Of a stretch of DNA of 64,000 bases, positions 18,619 through 27,115 are shown piece by piece; position 1 is the first letter of the stretch; every line of letters starts with the position of its first letter. This DNA is from UBA6107 sp964459385 (GTDB lineage: Bacteria; Chloroflexota; Anaerolineae; Anaerolineales; Anaerolineaceae): contig CAYWLG010000006.1 in assembly GCA_964459385.1 (NCBI GenBank), positions 147,261-211,260 of the forward strand, given 5' to 3'. The notes below the pieces were generated by a model, which saw nothing but the letters and a program-made list of their open reading frames with translations, had not been told where the DNA came from and made no database searches. A program made the position numbers and the translations under genes.

Positions 18619-20346
18619 TTAGCGTCCACCACCCGCACAGGCACAGGCACAGCCCGCACAAGCGCAGGCACAGGCGCATGAATGGCCACCACCGCCGCCA
18701 CCCGAGCTACGATAAGTGGAAGGAGGCGGGGGAGGATTGGTCACATTAGTCACGCCACCGGTAAAGGAGGTGAGATCGCCCAGCACTTTTGACGAGAAGT
18801 TCTGTACCCCACCCACCACAGAAGCGGCAAAGGCCGAACCGGGCAAACTGGGCAGAGATACACGGCCACCGCCACTTGAAGTGGAAGTCCCTGCTGAGGT
18901 ACTGGTCGCGGTCGAGACGGTTGGGCGCGGATAAGAAGGTTCATAGCGCCACCACCAGGCGGGGGTGGGGATGAACACCGGGCCGCTGAAGGTCTGCTGG
19001 GTGCGGTTCTCATACTGTTTGTCCAGCATGGTCCAGTCCATCACATCTTCGTATACCTGACCCTTGACCTCGGGGGTGGCGGCCTGCTCTACCTGATCCC
19101 AGGCACGTTTGATAATGTCTTCGTAGAAGGTGACCGTTTCGCGCTTGCTGAAGCCTTTCATCTTTTCACCCACGCTGCGGATCAGCCCAACCATCATGGT
19201 TTGCAGCAGTTTGCGGCGTTGGGCACTGTTGGTCTCTTCAAAGGCAGCCAGAAAATCGGTCTCATAGGCATAAAGGTCAGCCGGTAAGGGATCGGCGGGC
19301 TTGACAGTGAGCAGATCTTTGACCGTCACTTCAGCGGCGTTTTTCTTGAGCAGACCGAAGAGCACCATGGTCATGATCTTGTCCATCGGCTGTTCCATCA
19401 GCACAGCAGCTTCAACAGCGGTGAGACCGCGTTTGATGCCGTGACCTTCCATCGAGATCTTGGGGGGCAAGTATTGCAGCTTGCGCTTCTTGGCACCCAC
19501 TGTCGCCGCATAAATGGTCAGGCCAATGAAGCCGAGAAAGCCCAGACACATGAAAAGCGGGCAGAGCGAACTTAGATCGAAGTTAATCCCGCCGTTCGAG
19601 CCCGGATTGGAGTTGTTGGCAGGATTGGTGTAAGGCACGGTGGTGATGGCACCTTCTGCCAGCACCCGCGAGGGGAAACTGGCCCCAAAGGTATATTGGG
19701 TGTAGCCGTTGGCCTGATCGGAGATCCAGGTGTAGAAGATGCGGCCGTCGTCCATGATCTTGGATTCGGGTTCACTTGGGCCGGGCCAGCCGCCGGTTGG
19801 CTCATAATAGCGCGGCTCTTGGTCGGTAAGACCGGCCGGGAAGAGGAAGGTCACCTGTAAATTGGTATTGCCGTGCACGTATTGACTGTCAAACCAGTTA
19901 GGGGAGAACACAAAGCTGGCATAGGGCTCAGATTCCTGCTGGGTGGCTGCATAGATCACATTCTTGACCGTTTCGATGTGAGCGGTCACTGTGCCGGAAC
20001 CGCCTGCCGGAATCTCATTGTCCTGCAGATAAAGTGAGATACCGGGATAGACCACATCTGAATCGGTGATCTTGGTAATGGCTTTGCCGTCGATGGTGCC
20101 CGACATCGTCTTGAGCACATAATCGGAATTCGGCAGTCCAATATCGACGATATCAATGGCGTGAGCGCCGGAATCATTAACGAAGGTGATCGTGTAGTCG
20201 ATCGAAATCGAACCATCCGTATTGATGGTCACCACTGCCGCTTCATCTGGCATCTGAAAGCGGTAATCTTGTGCGTAGACAGGGCTGACACTGCCTGCCA
20301 GAAAAACAAAGATCAATAACAGACACAAATATCTCAGGGGTTTCAT
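18619..20346 (-). CDS. Membrane protein with DUF2207-like ectodomain and Cys-Ala repeat tail
   Basis: The 575-residue protein starts with a signal peptide (cleavage expected after VSPVYA, about residue 25). An extracytoplasmic beta-rich domain follows (about 26-250), resembling DUF2207 proteins. One transmembrane helix (about 259-283) is followed by KKRK, placing the rest in the cytoplasm. A helical domain (about 310-440), a Ser/Thr/Pro/Gly linker and a run of prolines lead to a poly-Gly stretch and the tail CACACACAGCACACAGGGR (557-575). Its seven cysteines are at 557, 559, 561, 563, 566, 568 and 570. GGGAGGG precedes ATG 20346; the longer frame is rejected. The direct downstream neighbour is a radical SAM/SPASM enzyme, so the tail is a probable modification target. 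Confidence 0.85.
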   Translation of the reverse strand: MKPLRYLCLLLIFVFLAGSVSPVYAQDYRFQMPDEAAVVTINTDGSISIDYTITFVNDSGAHAIDIVDIGLPNSDYVLKTMSGTIDGKAITKITDSDVVYPGISLYLQDNEIPAGGSGTVTAHIETVKNVIYAATQQESEPYASFVFSPNWFDSQYVHGNTNLQVTFLFPAGLTDQEPRYYEPTGGWPGPSEPESKIMDDGRIFYTWISDQANGYTQYTFGASFPSRVLAEGAITTVPYTNPANNSNPGSNGGINFDLSSLCPLFMCLGFLGFIGLTIYAATVGAKKRKLQYLPPKISMEGHGIKRGLTAVEAAVLMEQPMDKIMTMVLFGLLKKNAAEVTVKDLLTVKPADPLPADLYAYETDFLAAFEETNSAQRRKLLQTMMVGLIRSVGEKMKGFSKRETVTFYEDIIKRAWDQVEQAATPEVKGQVYEDVMDWTMLDKQYENRTQQTFSGPVFIPTPAWWWRYEPSYPRPTVSTATSTSAGTSTSSGGGRVSLPSLPGSAFAASVVGGVQNFSSKVLGDLTSFTGGVTNVTNPPPPPSTYRSSGGGGGGHSCACACACAGCACACAGGGR

Positions 20347-20369
20347 GCTCCCTCCCAGAAGTCGAAACA

Positions 20370-20735
20370 CTACCACTTAGGTTCTTCGGTCAATTGATAA
20401 GAGGTATGGCAATAAGGGCAAGTAACCATGGGGGCGCCAGCCACCATTTGAATATCTTTCGGAGATAAAACGCCGCCGCAGCTCTGGCATTTGATGGTAT
20501 CCATCTTCACGTTGCCGGGCAGATCCACATTTAATGTGACATTGGTGTCGGGTGTTTTGGCCGCCTGTTTGGAGGCGAAATAAATGATCACCAGACCGAC
20601 GATGATAAAGATAATGCCGATAGGAAGCCAACCGATCGACCCCGATTCACGGTTGGTAGCCCCCAACACCATCAGCGCGCCGAAGAGGATCAAGACCACA
20701 GCGGCGATAATCGCAACAATTTTTCCAGCTTTCAT
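20370..20735 (-). CDS. Small membrane protein with C-terminal zinc ribbon
   Basis: The 121-residue protein has two N-terminal membrane helices (about 8-28 and 35-55) and a cytoplasmic C-terminal zinc ribbon formed by CQSCGG and CPYCH (about residues 83-109). It is the first gene of the operon that continues with the Cys-tail membrane protein, the radical SAM pair and the methyltransferase. GGAGG precedes the ATG. The family is unknown to me. A role in assembling or delivering the membrane protein, or metal handling, is speculation from context. Confidence 0.75.
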   Translation of the reverse strand: MKAGKIVAIIAAVVLILFGALMVLGATNRESGSIGWLPIGIIFIIVGLVIIYFASKQAAKTPDTNVTLNVDLPGNVKMDTIKCQSCGGVLSPKDIQMVAGAPMVTCPYCHTSYQLTEEPKW

Positions 20736-20820
20736 TTGGCCTCCATTTTTTCAATAGTGTAACATAATTATAAACAGGAGAGTTGAGTTTTTAACTTGAG
20801 TTCGATTTTTGACATCGATT

Positions 20821-20829
20821 TGCTATAAT
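20821..20829 (+). promoter_or_regulatory. Extended -10 promoter of ligA
   Basis: TGCTATAAT (TGn plus a perfect TATAAT) lies 20 bases before ATG 20850, with no good -35 at proper spacing. It shows that the GTG at 20832 is too close to the promoter to be the start. On the opposite strand, ATTATA at 20767-20772 is a candidate -10 for the divergent operon. Confidence 0.6.
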
Positions 20830-20849
20830 TCGTGCAGAGGAAGGCGACT

Positions 20850-22892
20850 ATGGTAGAAGATTCCATTCGAAACGAATATGAAGCTCTAAAAAAAGAGATC
20901 AATTTTCACTTTTATCGTTATCATGTGCTCGACGATACATTGATCAGCGATTATGAATACGATGCGCTGATCAAAAAGTTGCGCGGGTTGGAAGAAAAAT
21001 ACCCCGAACTGGCTACGGCTGATTCGCCATTGCGGCGGGCCGGTGCCAAACCGCTGGATAAATTCGTCAAGGTCAGCCACCCGGCACCGATCCTGAGTTT
21101 GGCCAATGCTTTTTCGGGCGATGACCTCAAAGCCTGGTATGAGCGCATCATTAAACTGGACGAACGCGTGGCAGCTTCTGGATTTGTGCTTGAACCTAAA
21201 ATTGACGGCCTGACCGTGGTGCTGCATTACGAAAATGGCCTTTTTGTGCGCGGCGCCACCCGCGGTGATGGCGAGATCGGTGAAGATATCACCGAGAACC
21301 TGCGCACGGTCAAGGCAGTGCCGCTGCGCATTCCCATTGGGGACGCCAATGTTCATGTGCCGTCTCGATTTGTGGTGCGCGGTGAGGCATTCATTTTCAC
21401 CAAAGATTTCGACGAGCTCAACCGCAAATTGGAAGAAGCCGGTGAGAAGACCTACCTAAACCCGCGCAACACGGCCGCCGGTTCGCTGCGTCAGCTTGAC
21501 CCGGCTCTGACGGCCACCCGCCCGTTGACCCTGCTCACGTATGCCATCGTGGACTCCTCCGAGCCTACGCCGACCTCACAGTGGCAGACCTTACAGTACT
21601 TGAAGTCACTGGGCTTTCCGGTGACCGACCTGGCCGAAAAGGTGGCCAGCATTGACGAAGTGGTGAGCCGCATCCCGGCCTGGACGGAGCGCCGCGACAA
21701 GATCCCATTTGAGGTGGATGGCGTGGTCATCAAGTTGGACGACCTGAACGTGGCCGCCGAACTGGGTTTTGTGGGCAAAGACCCGCGCGGCGCCATCGCC
21801 CTTAAGTATGCAGCCCGTGAGGTGACCACCATTCTCAAAGAGATCGGGGTCAATGTAGGACGCACCGGCGTGCTTACCCCTTACGCCATGTTCGAGCCGG
21901 TGGAGGTGGGTGGTGTGGTGGTCAAGCAGGCCACTTTGCATAATTTTGACTATATAAAAGAAAAAGATATTCGTATCGGCGACCGTGTGCTCATCAAACG
22001 TGCCGGGGACGTCATCCCTTACGTGATCGGCCCAATCGTAGAAGCACGCCAGGGCAGCGAGCGCCTTTTTAGCCCGCCGCAAACTTGTCCCTCCTGCGGC
22101 CAGCCTACCGAACATTTTGAAGGCGAAGTGGCCTGGTATTGTGTCAACTCAGCCTGCCCCTCACAGTTGGTGCGCAACGTGGAACATTTTGTCTCGCGCG
22201 GCGCGATGGAGATCGTTGGCCTGGGCATTAAGATCGTGGAACAGATCGTGGAGGCGGGCCTGGTGCATGACGTGGCTGATCTCTACACGATCACTGCTGA
22301 AGACCTGTTAAAACTCGATGGGTTTGCCGATAAAAAGGCTGAGAACCTGATCGACGCCATCAACACCTCGCGTCAGCAGCCGCTTTCCAGGCTGATCAAT
22401 GCGCTGGGCATCCGCGGCGTGGGTGAAGTGATGGCGGTGGATTTGGCTCGCCACTATCGCAGCCTGGACGAGCTGAGCCAGACCAATGAGGCAGACCTGA
22501 TAGCAATCGATGGGGTAGGGCCGAATATTGCCGAAGCCATCGTGGATTGGTTTAAACGCCCAGCCAACCAGTTGGTGCTGACTAAGCTCAAAAATGCTAG
22601 GGTATGGCCGGTGCTGGAGGAAGGTTCTACCAGCGCGGGAGAGGCTCAGGTGCTCAATGGCCTGGTATTTGTCATCACCGGCACGCTGCCGACCCTCTCA
22701 CGCGATCAGGCCAAGGCTCTGATCGAGAGATACGGCGGCAAGGTGACAGACAGCGTCAGCAAAAAGACAAATTACTTATTGCTGGGCGAAAACGTCGGCT
22801 CCAAACTGGAGAAGGCCACCGAGTTGGGTGTTCCCCGTTTGAGCGAAGAGGGTCTTTACCAACTGCTGGCCGATTTCGGTGCCAAACAATGA
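20850..22892 (+). CDS. ligA: NAD-dependent DNA ligase LigA
   Basis: The 680-residue ligase seals nicks in replication and repair. The adenylation motif KIDG has its nucleophile at Lys117. Then come the OB fold, the Cys4 zinc finger (CPSCG, then YCVNSACPSQ), helix-hairpin-helix repeats (LINALGIRGVGEVMAVDLAR and IDGVGPNIAEAI) and a C-terminal BRCT domain (GLVFVITGTLPTLSRDQAK). Length and domain order are normal. ATG 20850 has GAGGAAGG upstream. The stop overlaps the start of the next gene (ATGA), so the two are translationally coupled. Confidence 0.96.
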   Translation: MVEDSIRNEYEALKKEINFHFYRYHVLDDTLISDYEYDALIKKLRGLEEKYPELATADSPLRRAGAKPLDKFVKVSHPAPILSLANAFSGDDLKAWYERIIKLDERVAASGFVLEPKIDGLTVVLHYENGLFVRGATRGDGEIGEDITENLRTVKAVPLRIPIGDANVHVPSRFVVRGEAFIFTKDFDELNRKLEEAGEKTYLNPRNTAAGSLRQLDPALTATRPLTLLTYAIVDSSEPTPTSQWQTLQYLKSLGFPVTDLAEKVASIDEVVSRIPAWTERRDKIPFEVDGVVIKLDDLNVAAELGFVGKDPRGAIALKYAAREVTTILKEIGVNVGRTGVLTPYAMFEPVEVGGVVVKQATLHNFDYIKEKDIRIGDRVLIKRAGDVIPYVIGPIVEARQGSERLFSPPQTCPSCGQPTEHFEGEVAWYCVNSACPSQLVRNVEHFVSRGAMEIVGLGIKIVEQIVEAGLVHDVADLYTITAEDLLKLDGFADKKAENLIDAINTSRQQPLSRLINALGIRGVGEVMAVDLARHYRSLDELSQTNEADLIAIDGVGPNIAEAIVDWFKRPANQLVLTKLKNARVWPVLEEGSTSAGEAQVLNGLVFVITGTLPTLSRDQAKALIERYGGKVTDSVSKKTNYLLLGENVGSKLEKATELGVPRLSEEGLYQLLADFGAKQ

Positions 22893-24079
22893 AATATCCA
22901 TCATTGATTCTCAAACCCGGGCGGGAGCGGTCTGTTTTGCAGCATCACCCCTGGGTCTATGCTTCTGCCGTGGATGCGCTGGGCGGCAAACCCGAAGCCG
23001 GGCAAACCGTGTTTCTGCGCAACGCTTCAGGCGACGCGCTGGCGCTGGCAGCATACAGCCCCGCTTCACAGATTCGTGCCCGCATCTGGAGCTGGGATGT
23101 GGAAGCGACGATTGACCGTGATTTTTTGGCAGTGCGTTTGCAGCGGGCCATTGACCTGCGCAGGCAGATGATCCCGGCCGGGGCGACCACCGCTCTGCGT
23201 CTGGTGCACGGTGAATCGGATGGCCTGCCCGGGTTGATCGTGGATCGCTACAACGACACCCTGGTGCTGCAGGTGCTCAGCGCCGGCATGGAAGTGCTCA
23301 AACCTCAACTGGTGCCGCTTTTGCAGGAATTGACCGACTGCACCCGCGTGCTGGAACGTTCCGACGTGGATGTGCGCGAGTTGGAAGGGCTGACGCCCGT
23401 CAAAGGCTGGCTGACAGGGGAACCCCAAAGAGAGCCTCTTGTTATTGAAGAAAACGGGCTGAAGTTTCGGGTTGATTTGGAAGCTGGCCAAAAGACCGGC
23501 TTTTTTGTGGATCAGCGCGACAATCGTCAGTTGCTGCGCCAGATGGCGGCGGGAAAATCGGTTTTGAATTGTTTTTGTTACACGGGGGCCTTTTCGGTCT
23601 ATGCTTTCGCCGGGGGCGCCAGTTCGGTGCTCTCAATGGATACCTCCGAACCAGCCATGCAGGAAGTGGAGAAGAACTTGGCCCTCAACGGCTTTGCTGA
23701 GGGTGATTCTGAACTGATGACCGCCGACGTGTTCACCGCTTTGCGCAAGTTCCGCGATGCGCGGCGCAGCTTTGACCTCATTATCCTCGACCCGCCCAAA
23801 TTTGCCCCCACTGCCGCCCAGGCTGAAAAAGCGGCCCGCGGCTATAAAGATATTAATTTGTTGGCCTTCAAACTGCTCAACCCTGGGGGAACGCTCTTTA
23901 CCTTTTCCTGTTCAGGCGGCGTCTCGCGCGAGCTCTTTCAAAAGATCGTGGCGGGCGCAGCCTATGATGCCGGTGTAGAGGCACGCATTGTGGCACAGCT
24001 TTCACAGGCGGCCGATCACCCCATTGCCCTGAACTTCCCCGAAGGGCAGTACCTCAAAGGGCTGGTGTGCGTCATCTGA
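22889..24079 (+). CDS. rlmI: 23S rRNA (cytosine) methyltransferase, RlmI-like
   Basis: The 396-residue protein begins with a PUA-type RNA-binding domain (about 1-75), then a RlmI/YccW central region, and ends with a Rossmann methyltransferase. Motif I-like FCYTGAFSVYAFAGGA and the DPPKFAP catalytic motif are present. RlmI makes m5C1962 in E. coli 23S rRNA; the exact target here is inferred. ATG 22889 overlaps the ligA stop. A longer frame from 22604 would overlap ligA by about 290 bases and has no support. A terminator hairpin follows. Confidence 0.85.
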   Translation: MKYPSLILKPGRERSVLQHHPWVYASAVDALGGKPEAGQTVFLRNASGDALALAAYSPASQIRARIWSWDVEATIDRDFLAVRLQRAIDLRRQMIPAGATTALRLVHGESDGLPGLIVDRYNDTLVLQVLSAGMEVLKPQLVPLLQELTDCTRVLERSDVDVRELEGLTPVKGWLTGEPQREPLVIEENGLKFRVDLEAGQKTGFFVDQRDNRQLLRQMAAGKSVLNCFCYTGAFSVYAFAGGASSVLSMDTSEPAMQEVEKNLALNGFAEGDSELMTADVFTALRKFRDARRSFDLIILDPPKFAPTAAQAEKAARGYKDINLLAFKLLNPGGTLFTFSCSGGVSRELFQKIVAGAAYDAGVEARIVAQLSQAADHPIALNFPEGQYLKGLVCVI

Positions 24080-24086
24080 TTAAATG

Positions 24087-24123
24087 ATGAAAGGGCAATT
24101 CAACGATTGCCCTTTCATTTTGT
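24087..24123. terminator. Terminator hairpin between rlmI and ssrA
   Basis: TGAAAGGGCAAT (24088-24099) pairs perfectly with ATTGCCCTTTCA (24106-24117), followed by TTTTGTT on the plus strand. It ends rlmI and could also end the convergent tmRNA. Confidence 0.85.
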
Positions 24124-24128
24124 TCAGG

Positions 24129-24520
24129 TGGAGATGGCGGGAATTGAACCCGCGTCCGAACGATTCAACCCTCGGACCTCTACATGCTTAGACCGTCTGA
24201 GCTTTGGCCTGCCTTCACCAGGCGGACAGAATTGAAGGGAGGCGATCCGCTCAGGCCCGAAAGCCCTCTTTCGCTTCACCCGCGGATTGAGAAGCGGCAC
24301 TCTTACTTTGTGACGCCCGCTCTGCTACCGGTAAGAGAGCGGAGCAGGCAGACGTGACACGCTAGGTGTCAGATGAGCTTTCCTTCGACGCTAGGCGGCG
24401 AGAGGAAGAGCTGCATAGTTAGTGCGGTTGGCACTTAATTGGTTGTACTGAGTTTACGAGGTCGGTACCTCTCGGCATGCCATCCGGGATCAGCCTCGCC
24501 CGTCGAAGCCTGTCATCCCC
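24129..24520 (-). ncRNA. ssrA: tmRNA (transfer-messenger RNA)
   Basis: The RNA is about 392 nt. The 5' end GGGGATG (24520 leftward) pairs with CATCTCC near the 3' end (24130-24136) to form the tRNA-like acceptor. A T arm (GGACGCGGGTTCAATTCCCG region) and the conserved CGACGGG after the 5' end are visible. CCA is not encoded (ACCT). The internal tag frame is listed separately. tmRNA with SmpB rescues stalled ribosomes and tags the nascent chain for ClpP-type proteases; clpP lies elsewhere in the window. Confidence 0.95.
24391..24432 (-). other. tmRNA proteolysis tag reading frame
   Basis: The frame GCC-AAC-CGC-ACT-AAC-TAT-GCA-GCT-CTT-CCT-CTC-GCC-GCC-TAG encodes ANRTNYAALPLAA. The terminal A-L-P-L-A-A resembles the degron of other tags (ANDENYALAA type). 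The exact resume codon (GCC or AAC) is inferred from that similarity. Confidence 0.88.
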
Positions 24521-24531
24521 GTGGGAATCCA

Positions 24532-24561
24532 ATTATAACGCGAAATGGCGTAGACAAACAA
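24532..24561 (-). promoter_or_regulatory. Candidate promoter of tmRNA
   Basis: On the minus strand TTGTTT (24561-24556), an 18-bp spacer and TATAAT (24537-24532) end 11 bases before the tmRNA 5' end. Confidence 0.65.
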
Positions 24562-24659
24562 AAACTTCCGTATATGTGATTCTCTTGGTCTTCTTCTCCA
24601 TAAAAAACTGCGGACAAAAAAAGGAAATTGATTGTCTTTAACTAGATTGAATGAACTTT

Positions 24660-24869
24660 TTAGTCTACGGCGATCATCACGTTAGACGCTTTAACCACCG
24701 CATAGACTTCTTTTCCAACTTTTATGCCGAGGTTTTCAACGGATTCCTTGGTGATCACTGACACAATAATTTCGCCGCCGCCAGTTTCAACGATGACCTC
24801 ACTATTCACGGCGCCTGGAATGACTTCTTTAACCGTCCCTTTTAAGACGTTTCTTGCGCTGATTTTCAT
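24660..24869 (-). CDS. Molbindin-like molybdate-binding protein (TOBE/Mop domain)
   Basis: The 69-residue protein is a single Mop/TOBE domain: MKISARNVLKGTVKEVIPGA, then EVIVETGGGEIIVSVITKES and a C-terminal VYAVVKASNVMIAVD. These are the landmarks of molbindins, which bind molybdate or tungstate as oligomers for storage or homeostasis. ATG 24869 has GGAGAA upstream, favouring it over a start nine codons earlier. No molybdate transport genes are adjacent. It is monocistronic, between the tmRNA and a tRNA. Confidence 0.88.
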   Translation of the reverse strand: MKISARNVLKGTVKEVIPGAVNSEVIVETGGGEIIVSVITKESVENLGIKVGKEVYAVVKASNVMIAVD

Positions 24870-24950
24870 ATTTTTTTCTCCAATCCAAAAAACCACTCAA
24901 TAATTTAATACATATTATACGAGAATCTTGTCCGCCAGTTAAATTTGTAA

Positions 24951-24974
24951 CAAAAAATCCCCGTCAAGGGGATT
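24951..24974 (-). terminator. Terminator of tRNA-Val
   Basis: On the minus strand AATCCCC pairs with GGGGATT and is followed by a run of five or six T. It lies five bases after the tRNA 3' end. Confidence 0.88.
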
Positions 24975-24978
24975 CTTA

Positions 24979-25055
24979 TGGTGGGCGGGACAGGACTCGA
25001 ACCTGCGACCTCCTCTGTGTAAGAGAGGCGCTCTAACCAACTGAGCTACCTGCCC
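24979..25055 (-). tRNA. tRNA-Val (TAC)
   Basis: The anticodon arm is CCTCT-cttacac-AGAGG with anticodon TAC, and the T arm is GCAGG-TTCGAGT-CCTGT. The acceptor GGGCAGG / CCCGCCC has one A-C mismatch at pair 5. CCA is encoded (24979-24981), unlike the other tRNAs here. Confidence 0.92.
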
Positions 25056-25126
25056 AAAAGTGCGACGAAGCAGAGTATAAACGATTTTCAGATGTGTGTA
25101 AATACTGTTACGGTAAAGCCGCTGCT

Positions 25127-25822
25127 TTAGCCCTTATGTCGATTTTTTACCGCGGTGATGATGAAGATGAGCGCGATGCCCATCAGAATTCCGCCTGCAA
25201 CCCAACTGCGCAAGGCGAGCAGCACCACACCGACAGCCGCGGCAGCGATCCCGATTGCCCAATCAACTTGGTTCACCATCTTATCCGCTTCTGCGATCGT
25301 TTTTCCGTTATTTACCAGCGTCCATTTCAGGATTGAGCCGCCGTCCACGCTGGGCACAGGGGCCATGCTCATGATGAAGAGCAGGGCATGACCTGCAGCT
25401 GACCAGGCAGAGAGTTCAGCCGCCAGTGATTTCGTCGGTACGAGCGCATAGATTGCCATACTGAGCGAGAACATCAACAGGTTGAAAGCCACGCCTCCCA
25501 TGGCCCGCATGCGATGGGCTTTGGGAGCAACCTCATTATTCCAATAAAGTGTGCGCGGCATGCCTGTTTTGGCGGAGATGCGAATTTCGTCCATGGGCGC
25601 CCCAGCCAGGCGTGCGCTAAAGATGTGGGCGATCGGGTGCCCGATTTCCGCGACCAGGAGCAGGAGCACCGTCACGAAACCGATCAGAATCCCTGTCCAG
25701 AGTCCACGACCCGGGTGCCAACGGATGCCCAACCAGGTGATCACTGCCCATAACGGGAGAATAAAAACGAGGAAGCTTGGGCTTATTTTGACCGGCGTGC
25801 GAAAAATTTTTAATGAAATCAT
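25127..25822 (-). CDS. Site-2-protease-like (M50) membrane protein with altered active site
   Basis: The 231-residue protein has five or six predicted membrane helices. It has the layout of small M50/S2P metalloproteases: a motif at residues 62-66 in a helix, and a later DGG motif (PVPSVDGGSIL, Asp160). The zinc-site motif reads H62-P-I-A-H66 instead of HExxH, so the general-base glutamate is replaced by proline. Both histidines and the Asp remain. It may be an inactive S2P homologue or a metal-binding membrane protein. It is monocistronic downstream of no clear promoter. Confidence 0.6.
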   Translation of the reverse strand: MISLKIFRTPVKISPSFLVFILPLWAVITWLGIRWHPGRGLWTGILIGFVTVLLLLVAEIGHPIAHIFSARLAGAPMDEIRISAKTGMPRTLYWNNEVAPKAHRMRAMGGVAFNLLMFSLSMAIYALVPTKSLAAELSAWSAAGHALLFIMSMAPVPSVDGGSILKWTLVNNGKTIAEADKMVNQVDWAIGIAAAAVGVVLLALRSWVAGGILMGIALIFIITAVKNRHKG

Positions 25823-26022
25823 CAGATAGGTTCCTTTTTTTTTGCGAATTTTGCCCAGTTGAAAAATTGAACCAAAAAGCCGGGCAAGGCTCGGTTTGAA
25901 AAATCCAGTAGGTGCTCATCGTGTTGCGCAAGGGGGTGAACAGAACTTTATTTTGTATTACACAAAACATTTTAGCACGATGTCCCCGGACAGAGCTACA
26001 ATTGCATGAAAGGAACAAAATT

Positions 26023-26994
26023 ATGAGAACACAAAAAAACTGGGTCATGGTACTGATAGTGGCCTTTTTGCTGGATGCCTGTGCAAGCCAAACGACCCCG
26101 GCTGCTACACAGGCCACCATTGAGGTTCCAACTGTAACGAGCACGGTTATACAGCCTGAATCGACATCCACTGAAACGCCTGCCACAGAGAAGCAGTGGC
26201 TGGTCTTTAGTTCCAATCGCGACGGTGATTATGATGACCTTTACCTGATGGCATTGGATGGCAGCGGTTTGCAGCGTCTTACGCGCGGTGATTCGAATTA
26301 TTTCGCCGGCCCCTGGTCTCCCGATGGTCAGAAGCTGCTCTTCACCGGTTTTGGCCCCCTCTACAGCTTTGTAGGGGTGATGAATGCCGACGGCAGCGGC
26401 ATCAAGGACCTGTCGCAGCAGAATGAATCTGATGAAGCTTTCCCGGCCTGGTCACCGGATGGCAGCCTGATCGCTTTCACTTCGCGTCGTGATGGCAATA
26501 ATGAAATTTACGTGATGAACGCAGATGGCACCGCTCCGATGCGGCTGACCAATGCTCCAGGCGATGACTTTGCCCCGGCCTGGTCGCCAGACGGAAACTG
26601 GATTGTCTTTGCTTCTGATCGCGACCGCAGCAGTGGGTTGTACAGCCTCTATGTCATGGAAAAGGACGGCAGCAACGTGCGTCGGCTCACCTATGACAGC
26701 GGCAGCGATTACGCACCGGCCTGGTCGCCGGATGGCACACAGATCGCCTTCCGTTCCGATCAGAACGGCGAGAGCGATATTTACCTGGTGAATGTGAACG
26801 ATGGGGCCACGCATGCCCTCACCAACGGCAGCGGCGCGAACTGGAATCCTAAATGGACGAAGGATGGCAGCCAGATCGTCTTTCAGACCAACCGCGAGGG
26901 CAACTGGGAGATCTATTCGATGAACGCGGATGGAAGCGATCCGCAGAACCTGACCAACAATCCTGCCGATGATCAGTACCCGAATTTGAAGTAA
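26023..26994 (+). CDS. TolB-like beta-propeller lipoprotein
   Basis: This 323-residue lipoprotein has a signal peptide ending in a lipobox (LLDAC, lipidated Cys about residue 20). A Thr-rich linker follows, and then five to six repeats of the PD40/TolB type, each containing a W-SPDG core such as PAWSPDGSLIAFTS or PAWSPDGNWIVFAS followed by DIYLVN- or EIYVMN-like strands. Such repeats form beta-propellers that bind proteins or saccharides at the cell surface. ATG 26023 is preceded by AAAGGA and begins the signal peptide. A terminator follows. The ligand is unknown. Confidence 0.85.
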   Translation: MRTQKNWVMVLIVAFLLDACASQTTPAATQATIEVPTVTSTVIQPESTSTETPATEKQWLVFSSNRDGDYDDLYLMALDGSGLQRLTRGDSNYFAGPWSPDGQKLLFTGFGPLYSFVGVMNADGSGIKDLSQQNESDEAFPAWSPDGSLIAFTSRRDGNNEIYVMNADGTAPMRLTNAPGDDFAPAWSPDGNWIVFASDRDRSSGLYSLYVMEKDGSNVRRLTYDSGSDYAPAWSPDGTQIAFRSDQNGESDIYLVNVNDGATHALTNGSGANWNPKWTKDGSQIVFQTNREGNWEIYSMNADGSDPQNLTNNPADDQYPNLK

Positions 26995-27018
26995 GCTTTT
27001 CTACATGTCTACAAAGTG

Positions 27019-27042
27019 CCTGCATTTATGCAGGTTCTTTTA
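27019..27042 (+). terminator. Terminator after the TolB-like lipoprotein gene
   Basis: CCTGCA (27019-27024), loop TTTA and TGCAGG (27029-27034) are followed by TTCTTTTAT. Confidence 0.75.
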
Positions 27043-27115
27043 TCATTCACTAATATTTCTCAAATAATTGACCGGTATAATCATTTCAAATGGTTTCCAA
27101 ATAAAGGAGCTTGAA

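Noticed and set aside
20832..20849. GTG start of ligA six codons upstream
   Set aside because: It lies only two bases after the -10 box, and its codons contain the ribosome binding site of ATG 20850.
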